Part shown: positions 8,208 to 17,578 of the stretch, piece after piece | Numbering within the stretch: the first letter of the stretch is position 1 | How the letters are laid out: the number at the start of each line of letters is the position of its first letter | Source of the DNA: Defluviicoccus sp. | GTDB taxonomy: Bacteria > Pseudomonadota > Alphaproteobacteria > Rhodospirillales > Defluviicoccaceae | Length of the DNA stretch: 64,000 nt | Assembly (NCBI GenBank): GCA_029624735.1 | Contig: JARSSM010000020.1 | Coordinates: 62,001-126,000, forward strand | Direction: 5' to 3' | Made by a program: the position numbers and the translations under genes | Notes under the pieces: model-generated | What the model was told of the DNA's origin: nothing | Database searches by the model: none | Seen by the model: only the letters and a program-made list of their open reading frames with translations

Positions 8208-10189
8208 CTGTTGAGCTTGGCCACTTCGCCCTCGTCCTGGCGCTGCTGGTCGCAATCGTTCAGGGCACGGTGCCCCTGCGCGGCGCTGCCCGCGGCAGTG
8301 AGCCACTGATGGCGGTCGGCCGCACGGCGGCGCTGGCGCAGTTCCTGCTCGTGCTGCTGGCCTTCCTGAGCCTGATGAACGCCTACGTGCAGTCCGATTT
8401 CTCGGTCCTCAACGTCGCCCAGAACTCGCACTCGGCGAAGCCGCTCCTCTACAAGATCGCCGGCACATGGGGCAACCACGAGGGCTCGATGCTGTTGTGG
8501 GTGCTGATCCTGGCGCTGTTCGGCGCCGCGCTCGCGCTATTTGGGAGCGGCCTGCCGCAAGCGCTCAAGGCGCGTGCGCTCGGCGTGCAGGCCTGGGTCG
8601 GTGTCGGCTTCTATCTGTTCATTCTCCTGACCTCGAACCCGTTCGCGCGCCTCGACCCGCCGCCACTCGATGGCCAGGGCCTGAACCCTTTGCTGCAGGA
8701 CCCCGGCCTCGCCTTCCATCCGCCGTTCCTCTACCTGGGCTATGTCGGCTTTTCGATGGCTTACGCCTTTGCCGTCGCCGCCCTGATCGGTGGCCGCGTC
8801 GATCCCGGCTGGGCGCGCTGGGTCCGGCCGTGGACGCTCGCGGCTTGGATCTTCCTCACCATCGGCATCGTCCTCGGATCGTGGTGGGCGTATTACGAGC
8901 TCGGCTGGGGCGGCTGGTGGTACTGGGACCCGGTCGAGAACGCCTCGCTGATCCCGTGGCTTGCCGGCACTGCGCTTCTCCATTCGGCGATCGTCGTCGA
9001 GAAGCGGGACGCACTCAAGGGCTGGACGGTGTTTCTGGCCCTCGTCACCTTCGGCTTCAGCCTTCTCGGCACGTTTCTCGTCCGTTCGGGCGTGCTCACG
9101 TCCGTGCACGCCTTTGCGCAGGATCCGGCGCGCGGCGTGTTCATCCTTCTGCTGCTGCTGCTGTTCGCAGGCGGCGGCTTCGCCTTGTTCGCGTGGCGCG
9201 GCCCGCGGCTTGCCGGCGGCGGCCTTTTCCGGCCAATCTCGCGCGAGGGCAGCCTCCTGTTCAACAACCTCGTCTTGAGCGTCGCCGCCGCCACCGTCCT
9301 GCTCGGCACGCTCTATCCCTTGTTGCTGGAGAGCATGGGCGGCGACAAGGTATCGGTCGGCCCGCCGTTCTTCAACCGCATCTTCGTGCCCTTGATGCTG
9401 CCGCTGATCGCAGCGATGGCGATCGGCCCGATGCTGGCTTGGAAGCGCGGCGATCTTGGCCAGGCGATGAAGCGGCTCATGGTCGCCGCCGGTGCGGCAC
9501 TTGCCGCTGTAGCTGCGGTGAGCGCCATCCTGGGTTCGATCGAGCCGGCAGGCGTGCTCGGGCTGGCGTTGGCGGCGTGGCTTCTTGCCGGCACGATCAC
9601 AGAACTCGCCCAGCGCATCCGGCTGTTTGCGGCGCCGCTGGCGGAAAGCCTGCGCCGGCTCAAGGGTGTGCCGCTCGGTGCCTGGGGGATGACGCTGGCG
9701 CATGCCGGTTTCGCCTTGATGATCGCCGGCATGACCGGCTCCCAGGTCTGGCGGCAGGAGGCGACCTTGGTGATGCACCCTGGTACCGCGGTCGCCTTTG
9801 CCGGCTTCGAGGTCGGCTTTGACGGTGTTGCGAGCGTGCCGGGTCCGAACTACATCGCCGAACGCGGCCGCTTCACCATCCGCAATGGAAAGCGGATCGT
9901 CGCGCAGCTGGAGCCGGAAAAGCGCCGCTATCCGGTCGAGGGTCGGGAGACCACGGAAGCCGCGATCCGCACCACCGCCTGGGGCGATCTCTATCTCGCT
10001 GTCGGTGACGCGCGGGACGATGGCGCGCGCGTCGTCCGCCTCTACTTCAACCCGCTGATGCTGTGGCTGTGGTTTGGTGCTGCGGTGATGGTGGCGGGCG
10101 GCGGGCTCAGTGTCCTCGACCGGCGCTTGCGCCTGGGCGCACCCAAGCGTGTGCGCACCGGCGCGGTTCCGGCCGCCGCTCGATCGTAA
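8204..10189 (+). CDS. ccmF: Cytochrome c heme lyase subunit CcmF
   Basis: A 661-residue polytopic membrane protein with the CcmF WWD signature 'WGGWWYWDPVENAS' at about residues 228-241 and neighbouring conserved histidines. The length matches the family. It ligates heme to apocytochrome CXXCH together with CcmH and CcmI. Its ATG overlaps the ccmE stop by four bases, indicating translational coupling. Confidence 0.95.
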   Translation: MTVELGHFALVLALLVAIVQGTVPLRGAARGSEPLMAVGRTAALAQFLLVLLAFLSLMNAYVQSDFSVLNVAQNSHSAKPLLYKIAGTWGNHEGSMLLWVLILALFGAALALFGSGLPQALKARALGVQAWVGVGFYLFILLTSNPFARLDPPPLDGQGLNPLLQDPGLAFHPPFLYLGYVGFSMAYAFAVAALIGGRVDPGWARWVRPWTLAAWIFLTIGIVLGSWWAYYELGWGGWWYWDPVENASLIPWLAGTALLHSAIVVEKRDALKGWTVFLALVTFGFSLLGTFLVRSGVLTSVHAFAQDPARGVFILLLLLLFAGGGFALFAWRGPRLAGGGLFRPISREGSLLFNNLVLSVAAATVLLGTLYPLLLESMGGDKVSVGPPFFNRIFVPLMLPLIAAMAIGPMLAWKRGDLGQAMKRLMVAAGAALAAVAAVSAILGSIEPAGVLGLALAAWLLAGTITELAQRIRLFAAPLAESLRRLKGVPLGAWGMTLAHAGFALMIAGMTGSQVWRQEATLVMHPGTAVAFAGFEVGFDGVASVPGPNYIAERGRFTIRNGKRIVAQLEPEKRRYPVEGRETTEAAIRTTAWGDLYLAVGDARDDGARVVRLYFNPLMLWLWFGAAVMVAGGGLSVLDRRLRLGAPKRVRTGAVPAAARS

Positions 10190-10202
10190 GGCGCGGCTGC
10201 CG

Positions 10203-10742
10203 ATGTTGCGCCGTCTGCCTTACCTATTGCCGCTCATCGTCCTGGCTGGGCTTGCCGGTTATTTCTGGTCCGGCCTGGGCCGCGACCCTAACACGCTGCC
10301 GTCGGTCCTGATCGACCAGCCGCTGCCCGAACTTGCCCTGGCGCCGATTGCCGGCCGCGAACGCGGCCTCGTGACAGCGGACCTCAAGGGCCAAGTGTCG
10401 CTTCTCAATATTTTCGGCTCCTGGTGCGTTGCCTGTCAGGCCGAGCATCCGTTTCTGATGCAGCTTAAGGCCGAGGGCAGAGTGCCGATCCACGGCATCA
10501 ACTGGCGCGAGCGCGACGCCGATGCCGGCCCGGCCTGGCTCAGGCGCTTAGGCGATCCGTACACGCTGATCGGGGCCGATCCGGACAGCCGCGCCGCCAT
10601 TGCACTCGGCGTGACCGGCGCGCCTGAGACCTTCATCATCGATGCCGCGGGCGTCATCCGCTACAAGCACATCGGGCCGATCACAAGGGACATCTGGGAA
10701 AAGAAGCTATGGCCGATCGTCGAGCGTTTGCGGCGCGGCTGA
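10203..10742 (+). CDS. ccmG: Thiol:disulfide oxidoreductase CcmG (DsbE)
   Basis: A 179-residue membrane-anchored thioredoxin-fold protein. A single N-terminal span (residues 5-24) is followed by the active site 'GSWCVACQAEHP' with Cys75 and Cys78, and the cis-proline loop 'GVTGAPETFIID'. The ATG at 10203 gives the standard length; an earlier start would overlap ccmF. It keeps apocytochrome or CcmH cysteines reduced. Its 3' end overlaps ccmH by 34 bases. Confidence 0.94.
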   Translation: MLRRLPYLLPLIVLAGLAGYFWSGLGRDPNTLPSVLIDQPLPELALAPIAGRERGLVTADLKGQVSLLNIFGSWCVACQAEHPFLMQLKAEGRVPIHGINWRERDADAGPAWLRRLGDPYTLIGADPDSRAAIALGVTGAPETFIIDAAGVIRYKHIGPITRDIWEKKLWPIVERLRRG

Positions 10743-11206
10743 TCGGCGCGCTTCTCGCCGTCTTGCTGCTGGCGCCGGTGCTGGTGACTGCGGCGTCGGC
10801 GGTCGAGCCCGATGAAATCGTCGCCGATCCGGCGATCGAGGCGCGGGCAAGGGCGATCAGCAAGGGGCTGCGCTGCCTCGTCTGCCAGAACGAGTCGATT
10901 GATGAATCGAACGCCGAGCTGGCGCGCGATCTGCGGCTCTTGGTGCGCCAGCGCTTGCAGGCGGGCGACAGCGATCAAGCGGTGACCGCCTACATCGTCT
11001 CCCGCTACGGCGACTTTGTCCTGCTCGATCCGCCGTTCAAGGCAGCGACCTACGCGCTGTGGCTTGGTCCGCTCGCGATCGCAGCGTTCGCGCTTGGCTT
11101 CGTTTTCGTGTTTTACCGCCGCCGCGCCGGCCGCTCCGAGGCAGCACCCTTGAGCGCGGATGACGAGCGCCGTCTCGCCAAGCTGCTCGACAGGAACGAC
11201 CCGTGA
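10709..11206 (+). CDS. ccmH: Cytochrome c maturation protein CcmH (CcmL type)
   Basis: A 165-residue protein with a signal sequence (about residues 9-31), the redox motif 'LRCLVCQNESI' with Cys56 and Cys59, a three-helix periplasmic domain, and a C-terminal membrane helix at about 113-134. This is the short CcmH; the TPR part is a separate gene, ccmI, as usual in alphaproteobacteria. It overlaps ccmG by 34 bases and the ccmI GTG by 4 bases. Confidence 0.93.
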   Translation: MADRRAFAARLIGALLAVLLLAPVLVTAASAVEPDEIVADPAIEARARAISKGLRCLVCQNESIDESNAELARDLRLLVRQRLQAGDSDQAVTAYIVSRYGDFVLLDPPFKAATYALWLGPLAIAAFALGFVFVFYRRRAGRSEAAPLSADDERRLAKLLDRNDP

Positions 11207-12120
11207 GTACGCTCACCGGTGCGATCGGCGCTCTCCTCATTGCGTGCGTCGCCTTAGTCGTCTGGCCACTCATGCGCCCGCGGCCGAACTCAGGTTCGGT
11301 CGACTCCGGGACGCAAGCGCTCAGGCTCTACCGCCAGCAGTTGGCCGAACTCGATCGGGCCGCAGCCGAGGACGGCCTCGATGCCGGCGAGGCCGCGGCG
11401 CTCAAGGTCGAGATCAAGCGCCGCATGCTGGCGGTTGCCGAGGCGGGGAACGCGCAGGAGCCGCCGTCGGATCAGCCGCCCTCCGGGGTTCGGCTGCGCC
11501 TGACCGCAGCCGCTGTCGCGCTGCTGCTCGCCGGTGCATCGATCGCGCTCTATGGCGAGCTCGGCACGCCGGGGATTGCCGACCAGCCGCTCGCGGCCCG
11601 GCGCGAACGGGCGGCGGAGGCCAGTGCGGGTGCGCTCACGCCCGAGCAGAAGCAGCAGCTGGAGACCGCCGCGGCCGGGCTCGCGCGTAAGCTTGCTGCC
11701 GCCCCCGATGATATCCAAGGCTGGCGCCTCCTCGCCCGTGCGCATTGGACCTTGGGCAAATTGCCGGAAGCTCTGGCGGCCTTGCGGAAGGCGTATGCTT
11801 TGAGCGGCGACGACCCCGAGACGGCGGCCGATCTGGCCGAGGCTCTGGTGGCGGCGAACGGCGGCCGTGTCGGCGACGAAGCGGCACAGCTGTTTTCGTC
11901 CATCCCGGCGGACGCGGCGCCAGCACCGCACGCGCGCTATTACCTCGGCCTGCGGATGGCCCAGGAAGGGGATCTTGCCGGCGCCGCCGCGACCTGGAAG
12001 CTCCTGATCGCTGAAGCGCCTCCGGACGCGCCGTGGCTGCCGCAGGTGCGCGCCCAACTCGCGCACGTCGAGGCTGCACTTGCCCGCGGCAAAGGTGCGC
12101 CGCCCGCGGATCAACGTTAA
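11203..12120 (+). CDS. ccmI: Cytochrome c maturation protein CcmI, TPR domain
   Basis: A 305-residue protein: first membrane helix at residues 3-23, a charged coiled loop ('LYRQQLAELDRAAAEDGL', the usual CcmI N-terminal motif), a second helix at about 92-110, then a periplasmic TPR region ('GWRLLARAHWTLGKLPEAL'). CcmI captures the C-terminal helix of apocytochrome c and presents it to CcmFH. The GTG start overlaps the ccmH stop. It is the last gene of the operon; the next gene is convergent and 36 bases away. Confidence 0.9.
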   Translation: MSTLTGAIGALLIACVALVVWPLMRPRPNSGSVDSGTQALRLYRQQLAELDRAAAEDGLDAGEAAALKVEIKRRMLAVAEAGNAQEPPSDQPPSGVRLRLTAAAVALLLAGASIALYGELGTPGIADQPLAARRERAAEASAGALTPEQKQQLETAAAGLARKLAAAPDDIQGWRLLARAHWTLGKLPEALAALRKAYALSGDDPETAADLAEALVAANGGRVGDEAAQLFSSIPADAAPAPHARYYLGLRMAQEGDLAGAAATWKLLIAEAPPDAPWLPQVRAQLAHVEAALARGKGAPPADQR

Positions 12121-12156
12121 GCGCCCGCGCCCCCGCTTAGTCTGCTCGTGCGCTGT

Positions 12157-13101
12157 TCAGCCTGTCGCGCGCGGCTCCTGCCACAGGCGCACCTGGTTGC
12201 GGCCGGACCGCTTGGCTTCGTACATCGCCTGATCGGCGTGCGCGATGCTGGCGTGGACCGGCTCCGTCGGCGCCAACGGGGCGATCCCAAACGAGCCGGT
12301 GATGGTGAGCCGGGTTCCGTCGTCCAAAATCACCGGCAGCCGGGCCAAGCCGGAGCGCAAGCGTTCGATGATCGGCACCGCCGCCTCCAGGTCGGTATCG
12401 GGGAGCATGATCACGAACTCTTCGCCGCCGTAGCGGCAGACCTGATCGTAGCGGCGGAGCCGGCTGGCGAAATAGCGCGAGACCGCCTCCAGTACCTTGT
12501 TGCCGACCGCGTGGCCGTAGCGGTCGTTGATCTCCTTGAAATGGTCGAGATCGATCATGCACACCGAGCAGACATTGTTGGTGCGCCGCAGGCGGTCGCG
12601 CTCCTGCTGCAGCCGCGGCATCAGGGCCGGCAGGGTGGCGATGCCGGTCAGGGGATCGGTTGCACTCAGCAGCATCCACACCCCGCTGATGAGGGCTTCC
12701 ATGTTCTCCTCGAAGCGGGCGACAGCGCTGGCAAAGGCCCCGTATTCGGCGGGCGCAATGCGGACGTCGTCGGCAATGGCGCGCAACAGATCGGCCGCAA
12801 GCGAACGCACTTCGCGGTAGCTTGCCTCGGCTTCCGCGTAGTGTGGATGGCGGCGGATATACTCGCTCTCCTCGTCGCGGAACCAGAGGGCCAGTTCCGT
12901 CGCGCGCTCACCTTCGGGGGAAAGGTCTTCGGCCGCCGGCTGCGTCCGGCAGATCAGCATCGTGTGCACGCGGCGGACCCACGCGCCATGTTCGTGCAGG
13001 GCCGGCGCCAGCCTGCGGACAATCTGTTCCGCGTCGCGCAAAGTGAACGGCGGCGCCGGCGGCTCGGTTTCACTCGCGGCTGAGGGCTCGTCGCGGCCCA
13101 T
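12157..13101 (-). CDS. Diguanylate cyclase with degenerate CZB-like sensor domain
   Basis: The C-terminal half is a GGDEF domain with the active motif 'RYGGEEFVIML', substrate helix 'DPLTGIATLPALMPRL' and 'DLDHFKEINDRYGHAVGNKVL'; it should make c-di-GMP from GTP. No clear RxxD inhibitory site precedes GGEEF. The N-terminal half (about 130 residues) resembles the zinc-sensing CZB domain of E. coli DgcZ as I remember it: 'ALHEHGAWVRRVH' fits the first zinc-ligand helix, but the later Cys and His ligands fall on Leu/Ala and Tyr/Val. The start at 13101 follows GAGGG; an upstream GTG at 13161 would add 20 residues. Confidence 0.85.
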   Translation of the reverse strand: MGRDEPSAASETEPPAPPFTLRDAEQIVRRLAPALHEHGAWVRRVHTMLICRTQPAAEDLSPEGERATELALWFRDEESEYIRRHPHYAEAEASYREVRSLAADLLRAIADDVRIAPAEYGAFASAVARFEENMEALISGVWMLLSATDPLTGIATLPALMPRLQQERDRLRRTNNVCSVCMIDLDHFKEINDRYGHAVGNKVLEAVSRYFASRLRRYDQVCRYGGEEFVIMLPDTDLEAAVPIIERLRSGLARLPVILDDGTRLTITGSFGIAPLAPTEPVHASIAHADQAMYEAKRSGRNQVRLWQEPRATG

Positions 13102-13317
13102 CCCGGCCCATCCCTCGCAAACGCTATCGACTGGACAATCTATCAGAATAGCCAGCTTCACGGACGAGGAGAATGGCGCGCGCGCACTTGCCTCTCACAT
13201 GGGAGTCCTCGGCCGCGGCCCAATCAAAGCATTATGGACTGCAGTGGCCAGCGTCGCGGCGTCCCGGAATGCGATCCACTCCTTCCGGTCTGCGGGTCGC
13301 TGCTCGGGCTGATGGCG

Positions 13318-15162
13318 TCAGGGAAGATTAGCGCATCGGCGCTTCGCGCATTCAAGCATGAAGTTGCGCCAAATCTTCGCTGGAAGGTTACCACCAGTTA
13401 TGCCTTGCATCGGGCTGTTATCCCTATTTCCAAGCCATACGCCTGTGGTAAGTCGCTCATCAAATCCAATGAACCACGCATCCCTGTATTCCTGTGTTGT
13501 TCCTGTTTTTCCGCCAGCATAGCGACCTAATGAGGCTGCTCTGCCTGTTCCCCGCATCATGGCACCCACCAACAAGTCCTTCATATATGTGACAAATGAT
13601 TGTCTTATGACAGGCTTTGGATTGAGCGATTTTTTGTAGACGATGCTACCTTTGGTATCGCGGATCTGTTCAATCACGTGCGGCCGCAAATATCTGCCTT
13701 CATTGGGAATTACGTTATAGGCTCCCACAAGGTCTATCAGCCGCACTCCTTCGGTACCGAGAGCTACGCCGAGATTCGGCCGGAGGTTTCCGTAACGATC
13801 AGCAGATGTACGACGGAAAGTAGGTGCCATTCCCATTTTCTCAGCAATATCGACAATATTTGAGACACGGCCAATTGCCAATCGAACGGCAGCCGTATTG
13901 ACAGAGTTAATGAATCCTTCCCGCAGGACTATGCGTTGAGGATAAATGCCATCGGCGTTGCGAACGTGGTGCCCGTACTCTCTGCTAACGTCACCGATGA
14001 GTATCTCACTATCAGGCGTCAGGCCTCGTTCAAACGCATCGAGGTATACAAAGATTTTGAAGGTCGAGCCGGCCTGTCGCTGCGATTTGGTGGCTTGGTT
14101 AAACTCATTCTCACGAAAATCGCGCCCACCCACCATCGCCAAGACAGAGCCATCACGGCGTATCGCTAACAAGGCGCCTTGGTCGGGTCCTCCTCCGATG
14201 TTCGTTGTGCTGAGGTGCCGTACGACAGACTTCTCTGCAACCGCTTGCGCGACTGGGTCAAGAGTAGACTTGATTGTCAACGTGCCGCCACGTATATTTG
14301 TTTTTCCTGTATAATTTTCCTTGAAATCTTCAACAATGCTTGCAACGTGATTGATAAAAAACTTGGTTTGGGGAGGGGTTTGCGCAACAGAGGACAAAGA
14401 AAGCTTCTGTTTCGTGGCATTTCTGAGCATTTGCGCCGATATTTTCCCTTGTTCGAGCATCAAATTAAGAACTAAACGAGCTTGCTCTTCACTCTTGTCC
14501 GGGTGATCAATTGGATTGTACTTTGCTGGAGCCGGAAGCAGGCCGACCAGTGCAGCAGATTCCTTTAACGTCAATCGCCTTGGTTCTTTGCCAAAATAAA
14601 ATAGGGATGCGGCTCGGATTCCGTAAACGTTTTTCCCAAAATAGGCCCTATTAATGTACAAGAATAAGACGTTTTCCTTTGAAATGTACTTTTCCACTGT
14701 TGTTGCGTTGAAAAGCTCAATAATCTTGCGACGCAATTTGTCGTCTCTCTCCTGTCTCGTTAATAATACCATCTTGATAACCTGCATTGTAAGGGTGCTT
14801 CCCCCGCGACTGCGCTGACGCATAACGAGATCATAACCTATGCCGAAAAACGTCGAAAAATCAATTCCGCTGTGCTCATAGAATCGCTTGTCTTCTTTTG
14901 CGATGAGTGCGTTAATAAAATGCTTTGACACCTTTTCTGTTGAGATAGGTGCTCCGTATTGAGCACCGACAGTGCCGATGAGCTTGCCGCTGCAGTCTAG
15001 CACTCGAAGCCCGGGTTCCATGTTAACCCAGAAGAGATCTCGGGCATTGGTGAAGCTTGTGCCAAGAACGTCTGTGGCACCGACTGGGATGGAAGTGCAA
15101 ATGAATACCCCGCAAAGCACCAAGCCGATAGCTAAGGAATGGCTGGCGCGCCCCCTGTTCAT
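13318..15162 (-). CDS. PBP1-type bifunctional transglycosylase/transpeptidase
   Basis: A 614-residue class A penicillin-binding protein. After a signal/anchor (residues 9-28) comes the GT51 domain with catalytic Glu90 in 'KEDKRFYEHSGID' and 'RSRGGSTLTMQ'. The transpeptidase domain has Ser366 in 'GSTFK', 'SVN' at 420-422 and 'KTG' at 552-554, so both activities look intact. It polymerises and cross-links peptidoglycan in the periplasm. At roughly 40-46% GC it stands out from its 66% GC neighbours, suggesting transfer from a low-GC donor. The RBS GGAGGGGG lies about 10 bases before ATG. It is shorter than typical MrcA (about 800 residues). Confidence 0.9.
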   Translation of the reverse strand: MNRGRASHSLAIGLVLCGVFICTSIPVGATDVLGTSFTNARDLFWVNMEPGLRVLDCSGKLIGTVGAQYGAPISTEKVSKHFINALIAKEDKRFYEHSGIDFSTFFGIGYDLVMRQRSRGGSTLTMQVIKMVLLTRQERDDKLRRKIIELFNATTVEKYISKENVLFLYINRAYFGKNVYGIRAASLFYFGKEPRRLTLKESAALVGLLPAPAKYNPIDHPDKSEEQARLVLNLMLEQGKISAQMLRNATKQKLSLSSVAQTPPQTKFFINHVASIVEDFKENYTGKTNIRGGTLTIKSTLDPVAQAVAEKSVVRHLSTTNIGGGPDQGALLAIRRDGSVLAMVGGRDFRENEFNQATKSQRQAGSTFKIFVYLDAFERGLTPDSEILIGDVSREYGHHVRNADGIYPQRIVLREGFINSVNTAAVRLAIGRVSNIVDIAEKMGMAPTFRRTSADRYGNLRPNLGVALGTEGVRLIDLVGAYNVIPNEGRYLRPHVIEQIRDTKGSIVYKKSLNPKPVIRQSFVTYMKDLLVGAMMRGTGRAASLGRYAGGKTGTTQEYRDAWFIGFDERLTTGVWLGNRDNSPMQGITGGNLPAKIWRNFMLECAKRRCANLP

Positions 15163-15643
15163 CTTATTGTCCCCCTCCCGGCAAGCCGCCTCGGTGACCC
15201 GTGACGCCTTAAGTTGTCCGCATCTTAGCCCATATCGCTGAACAGTACGCAGGGCACAACAGCGGAAGGGATAGTCTGCCGCATCCGGTCGCGGTTACCA
15301 ATACATTTCATCCGGTAGGTTGCGATCCTTGCCCTAATCCGCCTGACTATATCGGGTGCACGTGTGGGAGCACTGCGTTCCGTCTATGTGGCCGCCAATC
15401 CCGCACGGCGCAGCCGTCCTTCCCGCTGGAGCTGCGCCTTCGCGCCGGGCCTTGCCTTTTGCGCCGCTTCTCCTCATAACACCGGTGTTCTTGAACCGGA
15501 TGCGAACGGCTAGCGGCAATCGACGCAAGGAACGGAGCCAGGGCCGAGGGGACCGCGCGACAGCCGGCTTCGCCATCCGCCCTTTCTCCCTGCCGGGCCG
15601 AAGCACCAGCGGACGTGTACTTCGGGGAGAGGGTTGACCAGCC
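15163..15643. other. Divergent intergenic region between PBP1 and pgk
   Basis: No gene with a recognisable product is seen in these 481 bases; frames reading through it are unsupported. It must hold the promoter of the PBP1-type gene on the minus strand (a TAAGAT-like -10 around 15223-15228 is possible) and that of pgk on the plus strand. GC content rises to normal within the first 80 bases, marking the edge of the AT-rich gene. Confidence 0.4.
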
Positions 15644-16837
15644 ATGGCTAGCTTCAGAACAATCGACCAATTGGATGTTTCCGGTAAGCGCGTCCTCATG
15701 CGCGTTGACTTCAACGTGCCGATGAAGGACGGCAAGGTAACCGATACCACCCGCATCGACCGCACCGTGCCCTCGCTGCTCGAGCTTTCGGGCAAGGGTG
15801 CTAAGGTCATCATTCTCGCCCACTTCGGCAGGCCGAAGGGCAAGAAGAATCCCGAGTTTACCCTGAAGCCGGTCGCCGAGTGCTTGGCCGAGCGGCTGGG
15901 CAAGCCGGTCGCGTTCGCCACCGACTGCATCGGCCCGGAAGCGGCCAAAGTCGTAAACGCGATGAAGCCGGGCGACTTCGCGATGCTGGAGAACGTCCGT
16001 TTCTACGCCGAGGAGGAGAAAAACGATCCGGGCTTCGCCGCCAAGCTGGCCGAGAACGGCGATATTCTCGTCTCGGATGCATTCTCGTGCTCGCACCGCG
16101 CCCATGCCTCGGTCGAGGCGCTGGCACGCATTCTGCCCTCTGCCGCCGGCCGCCTGATGCAGGCCGAGCTGGAGGCCCTCGAAAGCGCGCTCGAAAAACC
16201 GAAGCATCCGGTGGCAGCGGTCGTCGGTGGCGCCAAGGTCTCGACCAAGCTCGAGGTGCTGGGCCACTTGGTCGCCAAGGTCGATCAGCTCATCATCGGC
16301 GGCGCGATGGCCAACACGTTCCTCGCCGCCAAGGGGGTCAACGTCGGCAAGTCGCTGTGTGAACACGACATGGCCGAGGCCGCACGCGAGATCATGGACA
16401 AGGCTTCGAAGGCCGGCTGCGAAATCGTGCTGCCGACCGATGTCGTCGTCGCCGCTGAGTTCAAGGAAGGGGCTGCCGCCGCGACCGTGCCGGTGAGCGC
16501 AGTTCCGGCGGATAAGATGATCCTCGATGTCGGCGCAAAGTCGGTCGCCGATCTCAACAAGCGCCTCGCCGGCTACAAGACGCTGCTGTGGAACGGTCCG
16601 CTCGGCGCATTCGAGGTGCGCCCGTTCGATGTCGGCACCTCATCGGTCGCTCAAGAAGCGGCGAAGCTGACCGCGGGCGGCCAGCTGATCAGCGTTGCCG
16701 GTGGCGGTGATACGGTCGCGGCACTGGCGCATGCCGGCGTCGGCGACAAGTTCTCCTACGTTTCGACGGCGGGCGGTGCCTTCCTTGAGTGGATGGAAGG
16801 CAAGGTGCTACCGGGCGTCGCGGTGCTGAAGAGCTGA
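15644..16837 (+). CDS. pgk: Phosphoglycerate kinase
   Basis: A 397-residue cytosolic enzyme of glycolysis/gluconeogenesis (1,3-bisphosphoglycerate + ADP to 3-phosphoglycerate + ATP). Visible are the substrate loop '[19 protein letters not shown]', 'LAHFGRPKG', '[12 protein letters not shown]', and the nucleotide-binding 'WNGPLGAFE' and '[10 protein letters not shown]'. The length is standard. It is not preceded by gap, its frequent operon partner. A possible stem (CCTTCCC 16884-16890 with GGGAAGG 16904-16910) follows about 50 bases downstream but lacks a U-run. Confidence 0.96.
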   Translation: MASFRTIDQLDVSGKRVLMRVDFNVPMKDGKVTDTTRIDRTVPSLLELSGKGAKVIILAHFGRPKGKKNPEFTLKPVAECLAERLGKPVAFATDCIGPEAAKVVNAMKPGDFAMLENVRFYAEEEKNDPGFAAKLAENGDILVSDAFSCSHRAHASVEALARILPSAAGRLMQAELEALESALEKPKHPVAAVVGGAKVSTKLEVLGHLVAKVDQLIIGGAMANTFLAAKGVNVGKSLCEHDMAEAAREIMDKASKAGCEIVLPTDVVVAAEFKEGAAAATVPVSAVPADKMILDVGAKSVADLNKRLAGYKTLLWNGPLGAFEVRPFDVGTSSVAQEAAKLTAGGQLISVAGGGDTVAALAHAGVGDKFSYVSTAGGAFLEWMEGKVLPGVAVLKS

Positions 16838-16988
16838 GCCTCCTGGCCCCTTCGACCGACCCCGGTGTTCGCGACGTTCCGGACCTTCCCTGCCGGCTTG
16901 GCGGGGAAGGACCCGGCGCCGGCCGAACCGTGGCGACGCGGCCATCGGTAGACGGAAATTGTGCCGCGCCGCCGCGGACGCCACACTG

Positions 16989-17522
16989 ATGAGCGGTATG
17001 GAGAGGCAGAAGCGAGGCGGTCCGACACTGGAAACCGTGCCCGAGGGGGATAACCGGGCGCGGCTTGTCTGCCCAGACTGCGGCTACATCGCCTACACCA
17101 ATCCCAAGATCGTCGTCGGTGCCGTTTGCACGTGGCAGGATCGGGTCTTGTTGTGCCGGCGCGCCATCACGCCGTCGCGCGGGCTTTGGACGATTCCGGC
17201 CGGCTTCATGGAAGTGGGGGAGACGACTGCCGCCGGCGCCGCCCGCGAGGTGTGGGAGGAGGCGCGCGCCCAGGTCGAGGTCTCGGGCCTCCTCGGCATC
17301 TACGAGCTGCCACACATCAGCCAGGTGCTGATGATCTACCGGGCGCCGATGAGCGGGCCGGACTGCGCGGCCGGGGATGAGAGCGAAGCGGCGGCACTGT
17401 TTGCCTGGAGCGAGATCCCCTGGGATGCGCTTGCCTTCCCCAGCGTGCGCTGGGCGCTTGAGTGCTTTCGTGAGGGCGGCGGGCCGTGGCTGCACACGGC
17501 GCCCCCGGTGCGCCTGCGCTGA
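16989..17522 (+). CDS. Nudix hydrolase with partial zinc ribbon
   Basis: A 177-residue protein with a complete Nudix box, 'GFMEVGETTAAGAAREVWEE', which coordinates Mg2+ for cleavage of nucleoside diphosphates linked to another moiety. Before it, 'CPDCGYIAYTNPKIVVGA' is the N-terminal segment seen in the COG1051/NudC-like branch, but only one CxxC pair is present, so a full zinc ribbon is unlikely. Substrate is unknown (ADP-ribose or a dinucleotide is plausible). I place the start at the ATG at 16989; an upstream start at 16959 is possible. Confidence 0.85.
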   Translation: MSGMERQKRGGPTLETVPEGDNRARLVCPDCGYIAYTNPKIVVGAVCTWQDRVLLCRRAITPSRGLWTIPAGFMEVGETTAAGAAREVWEEARAQVEVSGLLGIYELPHISQVLMIYRAPMSGPDCAAGDESEAAALFAWSEIPWDALAFPSVRWALECFREGGGPWLHTAPPVRLR

Positions 17523-17538
17523 AGCGACGCGGCCGCCG

Positions 17539-17554
17539 TTAACGAACTGTTAAC
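17539..17554. promoter_or_regulatory. CtrA-type box TTAA-N7-TTAAC
   Basis: TTAACGAACTGTTAAC matches the CtrA consensus TTAA-N7-TTAAC exactly and sits inside a longer inverted repeat, CCGTTAAC-gaact-GTTAACGG (17536-17556). It ends 24 bases before the ATG of the 74-residue gene and 16 bases after the Nudix stop. A terminator role for the Nudix gene is less likely because no U-run follows. Confidence 0.6.
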
Positions 17555-17578
17555 GGTTCCAGGCTTACGCTTGCAGGC

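Noticed and set aside
13162..15643. Genomic island with integrase or tRNA attachment site around the AT-rich gene
   Set aside because: No integrase, tRNA, direct repeat or IS remnant was seen at the borders; only the single gene differs in composition.
15347..16366. A 339-residue open frame opposite pgk
   Set aside because: Antisense shadow produced by GC-rich codon structure of pgk; no motif and no independent start signal.
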